The notes under the pieces are model-generated. The model had not been told where the DNA came from. It made no database searches and worked only from the letters and a program-made list of their open reading frames with translations. The translations under genes were made by a program, and so were the position numbers. From positions 1 to 64,000 of the forward strand of contig JAGBNF010000020.1 of assembly GCA_017634555.1 (NCBI GenBank): a stretch of 64,000 nucleotides of DNA, given 5' to 3'. This DNA comes from Eubacterium sp. (GTDB lineage: Bacteria; Bacillota; Clostridia; Lachnospirales; Lachnospiraceae). Below, one piece after another: positions 25,987 to 34,850 of the stretch (position 1 is its first letter; each line of letters begins with the position of its first letter).

Positions 25987-28266
25987 CTAATCGAGGATTC
26001 CGCAGCCTTTCAGCACCTCGGAAATCTTCTTAACAGGGATAATCTCAAGCTTCTCTCTTACTTCCTCAGGAACCTCCTCAAGGTCCTCCTTATTCTTCTC
26101 AGGAATGTATACCTTCTTAACACCTGAACGTTCAGCCGCCATCAGCTTCTCAGGAAGACCACCGATAGGCATCACATTTCCCCTGAGGGAAACCTCTCCT
26201 GTCATTCCAATGGCAGGGTTTACCTTCTTACCTGTAAGAAGTGAAGCCAGGGCTGTCACCAGTGTGATTCCCGCAGACGGACCGTCCTTCGGTGTTGCAC
26301 CTTCCGGTACATGAATGTGCAGGTCATGATTCTGATCCAGCTTATCTGCTTCCTTCGGGAAGAGCAGCTTGATGAGTGAGACTGCGATCTCTGCCGACTC
26401 CTTCATAACATCGCCGAGCTGTCCGGTGATGATGACCTTTCCTGTTCCCTTAACGAGCTTTGTTTCTATAAAGAGTATCTCGCCGCCGGCTGCGGTCCAT
26501 GCAAGACCCGTAACTATTCCGGCAGGTGTTCCCTTCTCAATCATATCGTGCTGGATGCCCTTAGATCCCAGGAACTCCTTCAGCATTGCTGGCGTAACGG
26601 AAATCTTATCCTCATCACCCTTAACAAGCTTCACCGCTGCATAACGGCAGACACTGTCGATTCTCTTCTTGAGTCCTCTGACTCCGGCCTCCATAGTATA
26701 ATTAGAAATAATCTTCTTAATAGCTGTATCTGTTATTGAAAGCTGGCGTCTCTTTATTCCCATGGCCTTCAGAGCCTTAGGGATGAGATGCTTCTTTGCA
26801 ATTGAGAGCTTATCGTTAGCTGTATAGCCCTGGAAGTCGATAACCTCCATACGGTTGAGCAGCGGCTCAGGTATCGTATCTATAGTATTTGCTGTGCAGA
26901 CGAAGAACACATTTGACAGGTCATACGGAACATTCATGTAGTGATCTGTAAATGTACCATTCTGCTCAGGATCGAGAACCTCAAGCAGTGCACTTGACGG
27001 ATCACCCGCAAAGTCGCTTGAAAGCTTATCAACCTCATCGAGAACAACAACCGGATTGCTGGAACCGCTTCGCTTGATTCCCTCCATAATACGTCCCGGC
27101 ATAGCACCGATGTAGGTTCTTCTGTGACCTCTGATCTCAGCCTCGTCTCTGACACCACCGAGACTTATTCTTACATATTTGCGTCCGAGTGCTTCCGCGA
27201 TGCTCTGGCCGATACTTGTCTTACCTGTACCCGGTGCACCTACGAAGAGCAGGATTGAACCTGCCTGCTTTGGATTGAGTGCCATAACAGCAAGCTGCTG
27301 AACTATTCTCTGCTTAACCTTCTTCAGGCCATAATGATCTCTGTCGAGGATTTCCTCGGCACGTCTCAGATCTATCTCGCCCTGCTTTGCCGGCTTCCAT
27401 GAAAGTTGTGTTACGAAATCCAGATAATCGTAAAGCATACCGTACTCGTGGCTGTTCTGGCCCTCCTGCTTCATACGGTTAAGAACCTTCGAAGCCTCGG
27501 CATAGGCCTCCTCATTCATTCCGGACTCTTCTATCTTCTTCTCGAACTTTCTGATATCTGAAATGCTTTCCGGATGCATTTCATCAAGCTCCTTCTGAAG
27601 GATTTCGATCTGCTTCTTGATCGCATCCTCTCTGTAAAGGCTCTCGTTCTGCTCCTTCTGCTTCAGCTCAGCACCGTTCGCTACATCTACTATTTCAAAG
27701 AATTCGTAGACCATGCTCTCTACGAGCTTATATCTTTCTCTTACGGAGTCCTCCTCGAGAACTGCGTACTTCTCTTCCCATGTTACATTATAATATCCTG
27801 CCGTTGCGGCAATCATTTCATTGAGATTCTTCCACTGAAGGATGGCACCTCTTGCGAAGAGACCCCACTGATAGGAAGAAACGAACTTGAGGAATGAGCC
27901 CTTAAGTTCATCGAACTTCTGCTTCTTCTCAGCATCGTCCATATCATTCTTCTCAGGACGGATCTCAGTCTCAGACTCGAAGATGCCCTTCCTGTTCTTC
28001 TTAAATGAAAGAATATTCACTCTGTCATAGGTATGAATCTTAACATTTCCGTCAGAATCGATGGCTTCAACCTTCGCCTGAACACCGATTGGGAAAATGT
28101 CCTCATCGGTAATGTTGTCTCTATCTATATCATTTGTGAGAAAAGCGAAGACAAGCTTCTCACCTACGGTGAGCTCGTCTATCTCCCAGTTCTCAATTAC
28201 CTCTTTTCTAAAGTAAAATGTAACATCAGGGAGCAGTACTGTATCATAAATAGGTATTGTAATCAT
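25987..28266 (-). CDS. lon: ATP-dependent protease Lon
   Basis: The start at 28266 (MITIPIYDTVLLP) has GGAGG 6 bases upstream. The 759-residue protein has the N-terminal substrate domain (1-200), a coiled coil, the AAA+ module with Walker A GAPGTGKTS and Walker B VVLDEVDKL, and the C-terminal protease with catalytic Ser in DGPSAGITLVTAL and Lys in GGLPEKLMAAERSGVKKV. Lon degrades damaged and regulatory proteins. A CIRCE operator precedes it, so it is probably repressed by HrcA and induced by heat. A strong terminator follows. Confidence 0.95.
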   Translation of the reverse strand: MITIPIYDTVLLPDVTFYFRKEVIENWEIDELTVGEKLVFAFLTNDIDRDNITDEDIFPIGVQAKVEAIDSDGNVKIHTYDRVNILSFKKNRKGIFESETEIRPEKNDMDDAEKKQKFDELKGSFLKFVSSYQWGLFARGAILQWKNLNEMIAATAGYYNVTWEEKYAVLEEDSVRERYKLVESMVYEFFEIVDVANGAELKQKEQNESLYREDAIKKQIEILQKELDEMHPESISDIRKFEKKIEESGMNEEAYAEASKVLNRMKQEGQNSHEYGMLYDYLDFVTQLSWKPAKQGEIDLRRAEEILDRDHYGLKKVKQRIVQQLAVMALNPKQAGSILLFVGAPGTGKTSIGQSIAEALGRKYVRISLGGVRDEAEIRGHRRTYIGAMPGRIMEGIKRSGSSNPVVVLDEVDKLSSDFAGDPSSALLEVLDPEQNGTFTDHYMNVPYDLSNVFFVCTANTIDTIPEPLLNRMEVIDFQGYTANDKLSIAKKHLIPKALKAMGIKRRQLSITDTAIKKIISNYTMEAGVRGLKKRIDSVCRYAAVKLVKGDEDKISVTPAMLKEFLGSKGIQHDMIEKGTPAGIVTGLAWTAAGGEILFIETKLVKGTGKVIITGQLGDVMKESAEIAVSLIKLLFPKEADKLDQNHDLHIHVPEGATPKDGPSAGITLVTALASLLTGKKVNPAIGMTGEVSLRGNVMPIGGLPEKLMAAERSGVKKVYIPEKNKEDLEEVPEEVREKLEIIPVKKISEVLKGCGILD

Positions 28267-28283
28267 ATCTCTCCTCCTTATTG

Positions 28284-28310
28284 TTAGCACTTCAATATAA
28301 TGAGTGCTAA
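28284..28310 (-). promoter_or_regulatory. CIRCE operator (HrcA binding site)
   Basis: TTAGCACTT, nine bases, GAGTGCTAA: this is the CIRCE inverted repeat, with one mismatch in the left arm (consensus TTAGCACTC). It lies between the lon promoter and its ribosome binding site. Confidence 0.9.
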
Positions 28311-28315
28311 TTAAA

Positions 28316-28343
28316 AGGATATCATATATTCACAAAATTTCAA
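28316..28343 (-). promoter_or_regulatory. Sigma-A promoter of lon
   Basis: On the minus strand TTGAAA (28338-28343) and TATCCT (28316-28321) are 16 bp apart. The CIRCE element begins six bases downstream, covering the transcription start. Confidence 0.65.
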
Positions 28344-28388
28344 GTTGTTTTTTTGCATAATTTTAACATTTAACAAGGGGCTAACGGC

Positions 28389-28417
28389 TTTACAAAGAAC
28401 CCTCTTTACGATAAAAT
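28389..28417 (+). promoter_or_regulatory. Sigma-A promoter of the HD-GYP gene
   Basis: TTTACA (28389-28394) and TAAAAT (28412-28417) are 17 bp apart, about 35 bp before the proposed start codon. The promoter is divergent from that of lon. Confidence 0.65.
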
Positions 28418-28450
28418 ATATTTTGATTATTTATGTCGAGGAGTACCACT

Positions 28451-29758
28451 TTGAAGATTAACATAAACGAAATTTTATATGCAGTCTCAAACGGTCTCGA
28501 TGCTGTCGAGGTTGAACTGCGTGGTCATGTGACCACAGGCCACAGCAAGAGATTGGCTGTACTTTCGATTATTACAGCTAAGGCTATAGGTCTCTCTCAG
28601 AAGGATCTTATAGATATAGCTGCATTCTCAATTCTCCACGACAATGCGCTTACCGAGGTTAATCAGGAGGAGAAGCAGTACCGTCAGTACAATGGTGGCA
28701 AGGGCTATTCCGAGACAGATTTCAACGTTCGTCGTTGTATCATCGGTGAGAACAACGCAAAGTTAATCCCGTTCAGAACTAACTGCCGCGATGTAATAAT
28801 GCTTCATCACGAGAATGCTGACGGCTCAGGTCCTTTCGGAAGATCTGCCGGCAACACTCCGATCAAGGCACAGATCATACATCTTGCGGACGTCATAGAT
28901 CATAAGTTTAATCTCAATGACATTTCAAAGGATAATTACAAGGCCATAATCGAGTTCGTTAAGAGCAACACCGATACACTCTTCTCAAGAGAAGTATCTC
29001 AGGCCTTCGTTAAGGGCTTCAAGCATAAGCATCTTAATCACATTTCCTTCGGTGCCATTGATACTACTATCAGAAAAGCTACCAAGACTTTTAATGATGA
29101 ATATACGATCACTGAGGTTATGAATCTGGCAACACTTTTTGCCAAGATCATCGACTACAAGTCGTTCTACTCCTGCGTACACTCACTCGGAGTTGCACAG
29201 AAGGCTATTCATATGGCTGACTACTATAAGTACCCTATTGAGAAGGGCGTTCGCTTCTATCTCGCCGGTGCACTTCATGATGTAGGAAAGCTGATGATCA
29301 AGAACGAGATCCTTCAGAAGCCGGGCAAGCTGACAGATGCTGAGTATGAGCAGATGAGAAATCACGCTTACTACACTCGCGAGATTCTGAGCAAGTTGAA
29401 GGGCTTCGACGATATCGTCTTATGGGCATCAAATCATCACGAGAAGCTCAACGGAACCGGTTATCCACGCGGACTTCGCGCCGAGGAACTCAGTTCAGAA
29501 GAACGTCTCATGACCTGCTGCGATATCTATCAGGCACTTACAGAGCCTCGTCCATACAAGGAAGGCTTCCCTCACTCCAAGGCAATGGAGATCATGCGTG
29601 ACATGGTAATCAAGGGTGAGATTGACATGGATATTGTCAACGACATGAACTACGAAATGACGATCAACCGTAAGGTCGACAGATCCTCACCTACATCGAT
29701 ACTGTATTCATCAGAAGATGTAATTGTGAGAAAAGACGAGACAAATCATGTGCTATAA
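28451..29758 (+). CDS. HD and HD-GYP domain protein, likely cyclic dinucleotide phosphodiesterase
   Basis: I place the start at a TTG at 28451 because GAGGAG lies 7 bases before it, whereas the ATG at 28433 has no ribosome site; this gives 435 residues. There are two HD domains. The first (GHSKRL...ILHDNAL, about 25-70, plus MLHHENADGSGPFG near 120) is degenerate. The second is a complete HD-GYP: HSLGVAQKAIHMA, GALHDVGKLMI, NHHEKLNGTGYPRGL, CDIYQALTEPRPYK (about 240-380). HD-GYP proteins degrade c-di-GMP. No sensor or membrane segment is visible. It is one of only two plus-strand genes here. Confidence 0.88.
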   Translation: MKININEILYAVSNGLDAVEVELRGHVTTGHSKRLAVLSIITAKAIGLSQKDLIDIAAFSILHDNALTEVNQEEKQYRQYNGGKGYSETDFNVRRCIIGENNAKLIPFRTNCRDVIMLHHENADGSGPFGRSAGNTPIKAQIIHLADVIDHKFNLNDISKDNYKAIIEFVKSNTDTLFSREVSQAFVKGFKHKHLNHISFGAIDTTIRKATKTFNDEYTITEVMNLATLFAKIIDYKSFYSCVHSLGVAQKAIHMADYYKYPIEKGVRFYLAGALHDVGKLMIKNEILQKPGKLTDAEYEQMRNHAYYTREILSKLKGFDDIVLWASNHHEKLNGTGYPRGLRAEELSSEERLMTCCDIYQALTEPRPYKEGFPHSKAMEIMRDMVIKGEIDMDIVNDMNYEMTINRKVDRSSPTSILYSSEDVIVRKDETNHVL

Positions 29759-29827
29759 TTCATGTGATGTAATTCATGTGATGTAATTCATGTGATATGA
29801 TTCATGTGATGTAATTCATGTGATGAG
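29744..29827 (+). repeat. Six tandem 14-bp units spanning the HD-GYP stop codon
   Basis: Six 14-bp units of the form ATTCATGTGATGTA run from 29744 to 29827; units at 29758, 29772 and 29800 are identical. The first unit contains the last codons of the upstream gene and its TAA stop. Confidence 0.9.
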
Positions 29828-29881
29828 AAATTTTTGTATTTCTTTCTGCCTCTGCATGAGGATGCATGAGGATATATGCAG

Positions 29882-29907
29882 AAAAAGCGCCGATCGGCGC
29901 TTTTTTT
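29882..29907 (+). terminator. Intrinsic terminator of the HD-GYP gene
   Basis: AAAAAGCGCCGATCGGCGCTTT is a perfect hairpin followed by seven T in total. It stands 124 bp after the stop codon, beyond the 14-bp repeats. The remaining sequence to 30015 holds nothing recognisable. Confidence 0.93.
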
Positions 29908-30015
29908 GTTGAGCTTTGTTGTACTCTTGCGCTTTTAGTAGCGGTTTGGCTTTTTTAACGTCCTCGGCTACTCCTCACACTACTATCCACACACTATAAG
30001 CCACGTACTGCACAA

Positions 30016-30058
30016 CAAAAAGCCCGCTGCACACTCTATAAAGCATGCAACAGGCTTT
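30016..30058 (-). terminator. Intrinsic terminator of map
   Basis: On the minus strand AAAGCCTGTTGC and GCAGCGGGCTTT pair (two G-U pairs) around a 16-base loop, followed by TTTTTG. It begins 24 bp after the map stop. Confidence 0.83.
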
Positions 30059-30082
30059 AACCCCAATTATAAAACGTCAATC

Positions 30083-30958
30083 CTAGTATGAAATTATCTC
30101 ATGTCCGTCTTCGGTTACAAGTACCTGAAGCTCCCACTGAGCTGACATTGAACCATCTTCTGTGTAGATTGTCCAATCGTTCTCTTCATCAACAAACACT
30201 TCAGGACCACCGATATTAACCATCGGCTCGATAGTGAAGATCATTCCCGGAACCATAAGCATATCGGTTCCTCTCTTTGTACAGTAGCTTACCCATGGAT
30301 CCTCATGGAACTCAATTCCTACTCCATGACCACCGATCTCGCGAACTACCGAGTAGCCGTTTGCTGTTGCATGGTCATGTACTGCCTGACCCATATCTCC
30401 GAGGAAGCCCCAAGGCTTAACTTCTTCAAGTCCCTTGTAGCAGCACTCACGTACAACCTCAACAAGCTTCTTATTCTCTTCGGAAACATTGCCCATCATG
30501 AACATTCTTGAAGAATCTGAGAAGTATCCGTCAAGGATTGTTGAGCAATCTACATTTATTATATCTCCATCACAGAGGATTTCATCCTTTGAAGGAATTC
30601 CGTGACATACAGCATCATTGATCGATGTGCAGACACTCTTCGGGAATCCGTTGTAATTGAGCGGCGCAGGGATTGCTCCGTACTTCTTACAAACTTCATT
30701 GATGATATCATTTATATCTTCTGTGCTCATTCCGATGCAGATCTTATCAGCCACAACATCAAGACATTCGATATTAACCTTTGCGCTCTCGCGGATCTTC
30801 TGGATCTGCTCCGCATTTTTGATAAGCTTTCTCTGAGGAACTACATGTCCCTGATTTGCTATCGTCTCGATACGTCTGTCAAAATCCTCATGACAAACCT
30901 TGTACTTCTTTCCGCTTCCGCACCAGCACGGATCATTTCTTCCTATCTTCTTAGCCAC
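30083..30958 (-). CDS. map: Methionine aminopeptidase with N-terminal SEC-C zinc motif
   Basis: The 291-residue enzyme begins with GTG at 30958, with GAGGAG 9 bases upstream. Residues 5-25 are a SEC-C zinc-binding motif (GRNDPCWCGSGKKYKVCH), which is thought to help dock at the ribosome or SecA. The rest is type I methionine aminopeptidase: SINDAVCHGIP, DGDIINVDCS, HGVGIEFHEDP, FTIEPMV and a final WELQVLVTEDG supply the metal ligands (Asp, Asp, His, Glu, Glu). It removes the first methionine from new proteins. It is monocistronic, as a terminator lies on each side. Confidence 0.95.
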   Translation of the reverse strand: MAKKIGRNDPCWCGSGKKYKVCHEDFDRRIETIANQGHVVPQRKLIKNAEQIQKIRESAKVNIECLDVVADKICIGMSTEDINDIINEVCKKYGAIPAPLNYNGFPKSVCTSINDAVCHGIPSKDEILCDGDIINVDCSTILDGYFSDSSRMFMMGNVSEENKKLVEVVRECCYKGLEEVKPWGFLGDMGQAVHDHATANGYSVVREIGGHGVGIEFHEDPWVSYCTKRGTDMLMVPGMIFTIEPMVNIGGPEVFVDEENDWTIYTEDGSMSAQWELQVLVTEDGHEIISY

Positions 30959-31096
30959 GATGTTCTTCTCCTCTTAATTGTGTCAAATGTACCGCCATCA
31001 AATATGCTTTGTAAAACATTCTGCAGCATCATTAACACTCTGTTTATCTGTCGTTGATTTCATTGACATATAATTTCATATTTCATGCTGTTACGC

Positions 31097-31126
31097 AAAA
31101 AAATGAGTGCGCAACACGCACTCATT
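31097..31126 (-). terminator. Intrinsic terminator of the 31183 lipoprotein gene
   Basis: On the minus strand AATGAGTGCG and the complementary arm CGCACTCATT are joined by a short loop and followed by seven T. The arms resemble CIRCE half-sites by chance but the loop is too short. Confidence 0.85.
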
Positions 31127-31182
31127 ATTATAAGCATTTTACACTTGCTTTGTAAAGCAGAAGTTAGATAAAACTAACCTCG

Positions 31183-32295
31183 CTAAGGTGTCAAATATTT
31201 TTCCCTATAGGTTACGCACTCCTCAGCACATTCATCCAGCTTGTCAGAAAACTGCTTTGTATAATCATCCTCGAGCATCTGATACAGCGTATCAAAATAA
31301 TGATCAAAGTTATCTCCTCCAACCAATTCATATCCACCGACCTGAATTTCATTGCCTTCTGCATCATAAAGGATAATATATCTCGAGGTGCTATCCGTTC
31401 TGCAGTCTTCTATTCCGACATCCATATCATAAACCTTTTCCGGTGAAAAGACTTCCTTTATTGCATTCATCCTATCCTCAGACAACTGCTCTCTGCCGAG
31501 TTCAGTATCGTAATATAAAACGATCAAAGTACCATCACTTTTTAATGTATAGTGCAGTGACTCATAGAACCAAGGCTCATAGATACGCATAGTAAACATC
31601 GTATCATTACTGAACTGAATCGTGTCAGAGCTCTCCATTCTGGATGGCCTTACATTATATGAAAAAGTCTTATCCTTTATGGCATCCTTGGGAATCGCGG
31701 CTACTATGAATTCTCCGTCCATAGCATCACATACCACCGAATCTTCACCGGGGCTCTCCATTACATCATAATGAAAATACAGTGCCTCATCCCTATAAAC
31801 TACACCATCTGCATGACAGTGATGTCCGAGGCTGCTGTATTCCAGATACTCAAAAAGATAAACATAGCATTCCAAAGGATAGTTTTTCATTATGTTCTGA
31901 AGAACATTTATATGCGTTGTATAATACTGTCCGGTTCCATCCGTATCCTCATGGATTGCTATTCCCAGCTTCGTCTCAGCTGCCTCAAGATCTGCTTCGT
32001 CAGTTATAAGATATAAGACATATGGTTCCGGACGAGGATCATTACTTATATACCCACAGCTGCTGTTCTCAACATATGCTCCTTCGATTGCAATCTCCTC
32101 ATCTTTTCCATCAGCACCTGCACTCTTGCCATCCGCTGAATCCTGATCTGCGCCACCGTTTAAATCAGAACCTGAATTCTGACCTGAACCACCGCCTGAA
32201 TTCCACGGCGATTTCTTGTTCGCCCCGGCAGAACCTCCGCACGCAGTTAACATCAATATCAGTACCGAAACAATTAATAAACGTATCCTCTTCAT
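31183..32295 (-). CDS. Secreted lipoprotein of unknown function
   Basis: The 370-residue protein has a lipoprotein signal peptide ending in LTAC (Cys19) and then a flexible Ser/Gly/Asp linker (about 20-70). The remaining 300 residues form one or two globular domains that I do not recognise; they contain scattered Cys (CGYISND, HCHADG, EDCRTD, CAEECVTY) and many acidic residues. GAGGGGG precedes the ATG. It is transcribed alone, with a terminator downstream. It may be an envelope ligand-binding protein, but nothing shown here proves that. Confidence 0.8.
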   Translation of the reverse strand: MKRIRLLIVSVLILMLTACGGSAGANKKSPWNSGGGSGQNSGSDLNGGADQDSADGKSAGADGKDEEIAIEGAYVENSSCGYISNDPRPEPYVLYLITDEADLEAAETKLGIAIHEDTDGTGQYYTTHINVLQNIMKNYPLECYVYLFEYLEYSSLGHHCHADGVVYRDEALYFHYDVMESPGEDSVVCDAMDGEFIVAAIPKDAIKDKTFSYNVRPSRMESSDTIQFSNDTMFTMRIYEPWFYESLHYTLKSDGTLIVLYYDTELGREQLSEDRMNAIKEVFSPEKVYDMDVGIEDCRTDSTSRYIILYDAEGNEIQVGGYELVGGDNFDHYFDTLYQMLEDDYTKQFSDKLDECAEECVTYREKYLTP

Positions 32296-32425
32296 AAATC
32301 GACCCCCTCCTACTACCCGTCAATCAGCTACATGATATATATACGGATAATCGCAGTATATTTATGGGAAATGTGCGAAAACTGTGTGGAAAGACTGTAT
32401 GGAACAGCGCGGACTGTGCAGAAAA

Positions 32426-32453
32426 TAAAAAGGGCCGTCTTCACGACAGCCCC
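32426..32453 (-). terminator. Intrinsic terminator of thiG
   Basis: On the minus strand GGGCTGTC and GACGGCCC pair around a short loop and run into TTTTT. It starts about 25 bp after the thiG stop. Confidence 0.85.
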
Positions 32454-32478
32454 ATTGTGCTCTAAACTGATCCGATCA

Positions 32479-33240
32479 TTAAAGAATCACGCCTCTCGAA
32501 TCCTGCAGACAATGTCCCTCAGCCTCGCTGAGCTTCTTTGAAAGATATACCTCACGACCGGCCTGGATTGCATGCTTAAATGCGCTTGCCATCATAGGCA
32601 GGTTATTTGCACTTGCGAGGGCCGTGTTGGCCATAACCGCGTCGCAGCCCATTTCCATGGCTTCACATGCCTGTGACGGTCTTGCGATTCCGGCATCCAC
32701 AATGATTGGCAGGTTGATCTCGTTGATCAGCTGCTCGATGAAATCTCTCGTTGCGAGTCCCTTGTTGGATCCGCTCGGTGATGCCAGCGGCATGATAGCC
32801 GCAGCGCCCGCTGCTTCCAGCTGACGTCCGGCCTTCAGATCCGGATAAATGTACGGCATAACAATAAATCCCTCAGCCGCAAGTCTTTCTGTTGCATTTA
32901 CCGTCTCCGGATTATTCGGGAGAAGGTATGTTGTATCATCAATAATTTCAATCTTTATAAAATTTCCCAGGCCACGTGACTGAGCCATATGAGCCATAGT
33001 CACAGCTTCCTGGGCATTCCTGGCACCAAGTGTATTGGGTAGAATTCTGACATTTTCCGGAATAAACTTAATTCCGTTATCTATATCATCCAGAGTATCA
33101 ATCGCAACCGATACAAGCTCTGTACCTGCAAATTCCACAGCGGAGTTTATCAATTCCGGCGTATATCTGGAAGTCTTACCTGAGCCAAGAATAAATCTGG
33201 AGGTGAATTTCACTCCTCCGATCACCAGCTCGTCGTTCAT
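32479..33240 (-). CDS. thiG: Thiazole synthase ThiG
   Basis: This 253-residue TIM-barrel enzyme has the expected layout: FTSRFILGSGKTSRY near the start, NTLGARNAQEAV, the catalytic Lys96 in NFIKIEI (it forms an imine with deoxyxylulose phosphate), PYIYPDL, and VDAGIARPSQACEAMEMGCDAVMANTALA at the phosphate site. It makes the thiazole half of thiamine. The partners ThiS, ThiF and ThiH are not in the window, and no TPP riboswitch is seen upstream, so the gene is an orphan here. It may be transcribed from the operon upstream, with a hairpin at 33266 in between. Confidence 0.93.
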   Translation of the reverse strand: MNDELVIGGVKFTSRFILGSGKTSRYTPELINSAVEFAGTELVSVAIDTLDDIDNGIKFIPENVRILPNTLGARNAQEAVTMAHMAQSRGLGNFIKIEIIDDTTYLLPNNPETVNATERLAAEGFIVMPYIYPDLKAGRQLEAAGAAAIMPLASPSGSNKGLATRDFIEQLINEINLPIIVDAGIARPSQACEAMEMGCDAVMANTALASANNLPMMASAFKHAIQAGREVYLSKKLSEAEGHCLQDSRGVIL

Positions 33241-33265
33241 TTCTATATCCCCTCGTACTATATTA

Positions 33266-33288
33266 GCCGGAGAGGCAGTCTCTCCGGC
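33266..33288. terminator. Strong hairpin between the DUF5011 gene and thiG
   Basis: GCCGGAGAG and CTCTCCGGC pair perfectly around a 5-base loop. On the minus strand it lacks a following T run, so it may act as a partial terminator, a processing site or an RNA-stabilising end for the capsule-type operon. Confidence 0.5.
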
Positions 33289-33341
33289 ATATTTTTAGTC
33301 TATATCTGTTACCACAGAAAGGTTACACGATCTATGGTATA

Positions 33342-34049
33342 TTATTCGTTAACTACAAGCACGAACTTAACTTCATTGCTTCTGTTGCCGTCACTATCCC
33401 TTACGCTGTATGTAAGTTCATAGGTTCCAGGCTGACTCATATCATAATCGCCCTCAAGGTCGATTCTGTTAAAAAGTGTATTTCTATCGTCTACATCATC
33501 CTTAACATCTTCTATTGCTATCATCGGGTCGAAATTATCTCCGACTTTCAGTACAATACCGTCTCCGGCAAGCTTGATATAAGGAAATGTTGTTATCTCT
33601 TCTTCGGTTGATGCTGCTTCTGTTGTAGCTTCAGTAGTTACTTCAGTAGTACTCTTGTTGTCATCATCGATTTCTTCACTTATGATGTCATACATTTCAT
33701 CTGTCATGTCAACATTCTTGCGTGAAGGCTTGTATCCAACTGTTCTAAATCTCTTGCCGAGATTATAGCTGCTGTCATATGCCGCATAAATAATCTGTGC
33801 ACTACGGCCATCTTCCATAACAGCAATATCGTAGATTCGCACATTTGCGGTAACATCACCATCTCTGTCATCAGTTGCCGTAACTCCTGCGAGGAGAAGT
33901 GCCTTATCGGAACCTTCTTCGTAAGTAATCTTCTCTGTCGGTACTGAAATCACAGGGGCCTTTGTATCTCTTGTCATCTTTGAAAGAACACATAATGCTC
34001 CGGTTGCAAATGTAGTTAATATAAGAAGGATAGTAATCGCTTTCTTCAT
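33342..34049 (-). CDS. Membrane-anchored protein with two DUF5011/Ig-like domains
   Basis: This 235-residue protein has an N-terminal signal-anchor (residues 3-22) and two Ig-like domains of the DUF5011/HYR type: one at about 30-105 (APVISVPTEKITYEEGSDKALLLAGVTATDDRDGDVT) and one at about 150-235 (VGDNFDPMIAIEDVKDD...GTYELTYSVRDSDGNRSNEVKFVLVVNE). A Thr/Glu-rich linker (about 125-150) joins them. Such domains are common in exported surface proteins that bind glycans or proteins. It ends the run of capsule-type genes, 33 bp after the BY-kinase gene. Confidence 0.82.
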   Translation of the reverse strand: MKKAITILLILTTFATGALCVLSKMTRDTKAPVISVPTEKITYEEGSDKALLLAGVTATDDRDGDVTANVRIYDIAVMEDGRSAQIIYAAYDSSYNLGKRFRTVGYKPSRKNVDMTDEMYDIISEEIDDDNKSTTEVTTEATTEAASTEEEITTFPYIKLAGDGIVLKVGDNFDPMIAIEDVKDDVDDRNTLFNRIDLEGDYDMSQPGTYELTYSVRDSDGNRSNEVKFVLVVNE

Positions 34050-34082
34050 CTCAAACTCTCCCGATCGTCAAATGTTGTAATA

Positions 34083-34796
34083 TTAATCCGTATAGTATTT
34101 CGAATACTTGCCGTAATATTTACCGTAATATCTTCCGTAGTAACTTCCGTAATAGCCGTTTGCATGTTTCTTCTGAACCTTGTTGAGGATCACGCCGAGA
34201 ATCTTTGCGTTAGCCTTCTCGAGGCGTCCCTTAACATCCTGTGCAAACTTGTAACTGATATTGTTCTGTGCGATAACGAGAACCATACCATCACAGTGCT
34301 GTGAAACAACGGCTGCATCCGTAACACTTCCGATAGGAGGTGTATCGATGACGATATAATCAAATACATCTCTAAGCTTATTTACTGTATCCGCAAAAAT
34401 ATCATCTCCCAGAAGCTCCGATGGATTTGGAGGAACCTGGCCTGTTGTTATTATATGAAGTCCATCATAATTTGTTGAATAAAGAACATCATCCAGCTCC
34501 TTAACTCCCGATAATAAATGTGAGAGTCCGTAGCTTGCTCCCATGATACGATATCTTCCGACGGTAACCGACTTTCTCATATCCGCATCTATGAAAAGTA
34601 CCTTCTTATCAGCTTCTGCAAGCTGAATACACAGATTAAGTGCTATACTTGTCTTTCCTTCATTAGGAATACATGATGTAAGACCGATAACCTTAACATC
34701 CTTGCCACAGAACTGAAGATTTGTTCTGAGCTCTTTATATGCTTCCTCAGATCGATTGCTGAGTTTTCTTGCCTTTGCAATAGTAATCTTCTGCAT
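34083..34796 (-). CDS. Bacterial tyrosine kinase (BY-kinase), CpsD/YwqD type
   Basis: This 237-residue cytoplasmic kinase has Walker A near residue 44 (IPNEGKTSIALNLCIQLA), Walker A' VLFIDADMRKS, Walker B YIVIDTPPI, and a C-terminal tyrosine cluster with repeated YYG units, the usual site of autophosphorylation. It works with the separate membrane activator encoded just upstream (Wzz/YveK type), as in Firmicutes with split CpsC-CpsD pairs. The phosphatase gene at 35813 would reverse it. No polysaccharide polymerase or transferase is in the window, so the polymer it controls is unknown. Confidence 0.93.
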   Translation of the reverse strand: MQKITIAKARKLSNRSEEAYKELRTNLQFCGKDVKVIGLTSCIPNEGKTSIALNLCIQLAEADKKVLFIDADMRKSVTVGRYRIMGASYGLSHLLSGVKELDDVLYSTNYDGLHIITTGQVPPNPSELLGDDIFADTVNKLRDVFDYIVIDTPPIGSVTDAAVVSQHCDGMVLVIAQNNISYKFAQDVKGRLEKANAKILGVILNKVQKKHANGYYGSYYGRYYGKYYGKYSKYYTD

Positions 34797-34850
34797 GTCA
34801 TCTATCTCCCCAATAGGTTTCTGCTTAATTCATCTATCTCACACAGTCTG

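Noticed and set aside
31097-31126. CIRCE-like arms near 31.1 kb
   Set aside because: The arms are separated by a tiny loop and followed by a T run, so it is a terminator, not an operator.
31163-31178. GTTAG-N6-CTAAC, like the TetR operator half-sites
   Set aside because: It lies just after the stop of the 31183 lipoprotein gene, not in a promoter, and the centre does not match the other sites.
33241-33341. TPP riboswitch before thiG
   Set aside because: The gap is only 101 bp and shows a simple hairpin, with no CUGAGA or thi-box-like pattern.
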